Source: an uncultured Gemmatimonadota bacterium
GTDB taxonomy: Bacteria; Gemmatimonadota; Gemmatimonadetes; Gemmatimonadales; GWC2-71-9
Direction of reading: 5' to 3'
Length of the DNA stretch: 5,922 bases
Assembly (NCBI GenBank): GCA_913009915.1
Contig: CAJVYZ010000199.1
Location: 1-5,922, forward strand
Made by a program: the position numbers and the translations under genes. The notes under the pieces were generated by a model. That model saw only the letters and a list, made by a program, of their open reading frames with translations, ran no database searches and was not told the DNA's origin. Within the stretch, counting starts at the first letter, position 1. Each line of letters opens with the position of its first letter. Shown here piece after piece: positions 5,441-5,922 of the stretch.

Positions 5441-5746
5441 ACGAGTTCGAAGCTCCTCGACCCGCGACGCCGCTGCTGGCGGCCGGCCGACTACCGGGGG
5501 TTCCTCAGCGAGCATCGCGGCGCGGTGCTCCAAGGCGCGCAGGCCGAGCGGCGCGACGTGGCGCGCTTGATGCTCCAGCATCACGCGCTCGAAGCGCGCG
5601 CTCAGCTGCTCCTCGCTCATTCCGATGGCCCGAGGATCCCCCACCAGGAAGAGCTTCCACTCGTCGCGGTTCGTCCCGATCAGCACCGGGACATCGCGCG
5701 CCGAGCCTTTGCGGACGGCCTCGAGGGGAGGCTCGGGGAGCAGGTC
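5441..5746 (-). CDS. Carboxylesterase type B, internal fragment (both ends missing)
   Basis: Read on the minus strand from the adapter boundary, the frame gives LLPEPPLEAVRKGSARDVPV, then LIGTNRDEWKLF and LVGDPRA. This is the stretch of type B carboxylesterases (alpha/beta hydrolases of the p-nitrobenzyl esterase group) in which the G-T-N/T-x-D-E motif follows the substrate-pocket region. The catalytic serine (upstream) and histidine (downstream) are not present. From about residue 56 (ERVM onward) the frame stays open but I no longer see family features. The fragment may really end near 5580, or a frameshift may lie there. It opposes thiG and has no functional link to it, as expected for a chimeric piece. 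Confidence 0.72.
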
Positions 5747-5812
5747 AGATCGGAAGAGCACACGTCTGAACTCCAGTCACACTGATATATCTCGTATGCC
5801 GTCTTCTGCTTG
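5747..5812 (+). other. Illumina TruSeq index adapter, forward orientation
   Basis: The sequence starts AGATCGGAAGAGCACACGTC, runs to CCAGTCAC at 5780, then index ACTGATAT (5781-5788, TruSeq index-25-like) and ATCTCGTATGCCGTCTTCTG to 5812. It is the exact reverse complement of 42-107, so the contig has a 66-bp terminal inverted repeat that is wholly synthetic. Translations such as RSEEHTSELQSH and STRLNSSH come from it. Confidence 0.99.
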
Positions 5813-5922
5813 AAAAAAAAAAACAAAAAAACAGTAAAAACTATAAATTATTTTGCTATCAAGACACTCCTTTTCTACTCTGTCTCCTCTGCTGTTATAC
5901 AATCCAGTCGTCAACTCAATCC
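5813..5922. other. Poly-A and low-complexity tail beyond the right adapter
   Basis: An interrupted poly-A run (5813-5840) is followed by about 80 bases of AT/CT-rich sequence with no coding signal, far lower in GC than the insert. It lies outside the adapter and fits base calls past the end of the sequenced molecule. I see no biological feature in it. Confidence 0.9.

Noticed and set aside
1..5922. Terminal inverted repeats suggesting a transposon or linear element
   Set aside because: The repeats are the Illumina adapter with its index, not a biological terminus.
1..5922. CRISPR arrays, tRNA/rRNA genes, riboswitches
   Set aside because: No regularly spaced repeats, no tRNA T-loop motif in a plausible cloverleaf context and no thi-box-like element were seen. 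A covariance-model search would be the decisive test.

Overview
This window is a short-read assembly contig, not a clean genomic segment. Both ends carry the same Illumina TruSeq index adapter in opposite orientation (42-107 and 5747-5812). Outside the adapters lie poly-T/poly-A runs and low-complexity sequence typical of reads that ran off the end of their template. Only 108-5746 can be biological, and its last ~950 bases look like unrelated fragments joined together.

The left ~4.7 kb (108 to about 4802) is coherent, GC-rich bacterial DNA. The strongly GC-ending codons, the leaderless-looking antitoxin promoter, the Phd/VapC-PIN pair and the actinobacterial-type acyl-CoA carboxylase alpha subunit suggest a high-GC actinobacterium or relative, probably from a metagenome. 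No rRNA or other marker gene fixes the taxon. In order it holds: the 3' end of a biotin-dependent acyl-CoA carboxylase alpha subunit; a toxin-antitoxin operon (Phd/YefM-type antitoxin and PIN-domain VapC toxin, overlapping by 8 nt) behind a palindromic operator/promoter; a convergent minus-strand gene for a small membrane protein made of two tandem copies of one two-helix module; and, divergent from it, the xylose operon xylB-xylA. XylA (class II xylose isomerase) converts D-xylose to D-xylulose, and XylB (xylulokinase) phosphorylates that to D-xylulose 5-phosphate for the pentose phosphate pathway. No xylose transporter or xylR is in the window.

At about 4800 the xylA reading frame stops matching its family: residue 385 onward is foreign and the usual C-terminal ~55 residues are missing. 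The sequence then passes through an unassigned tail (to 4922), the first 15 codons of an NAD(P)-dependent sugar epimerase/dehydratase (4949-4993), an unassigned GC-rich stretch (about 4997-5104), a ThiS gene running in frame into the first 34 codons of thiG (5105-5437), and a minus-strand internal piece of a type B carboxylesterase (about 5441-5746). Every piece is cut off without a natural end, which points to an assembly or library chimera rather than a new gene cluster.

I found no previously undescribed biological system. The biological points most worth a second look are the internally duplicated membrane protein beside the xylose operon and the palindrome overlapping an extended -10 box at a leaderless antitoxin start. 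The main practical message is adapter contamination plus chimerism at the right end.
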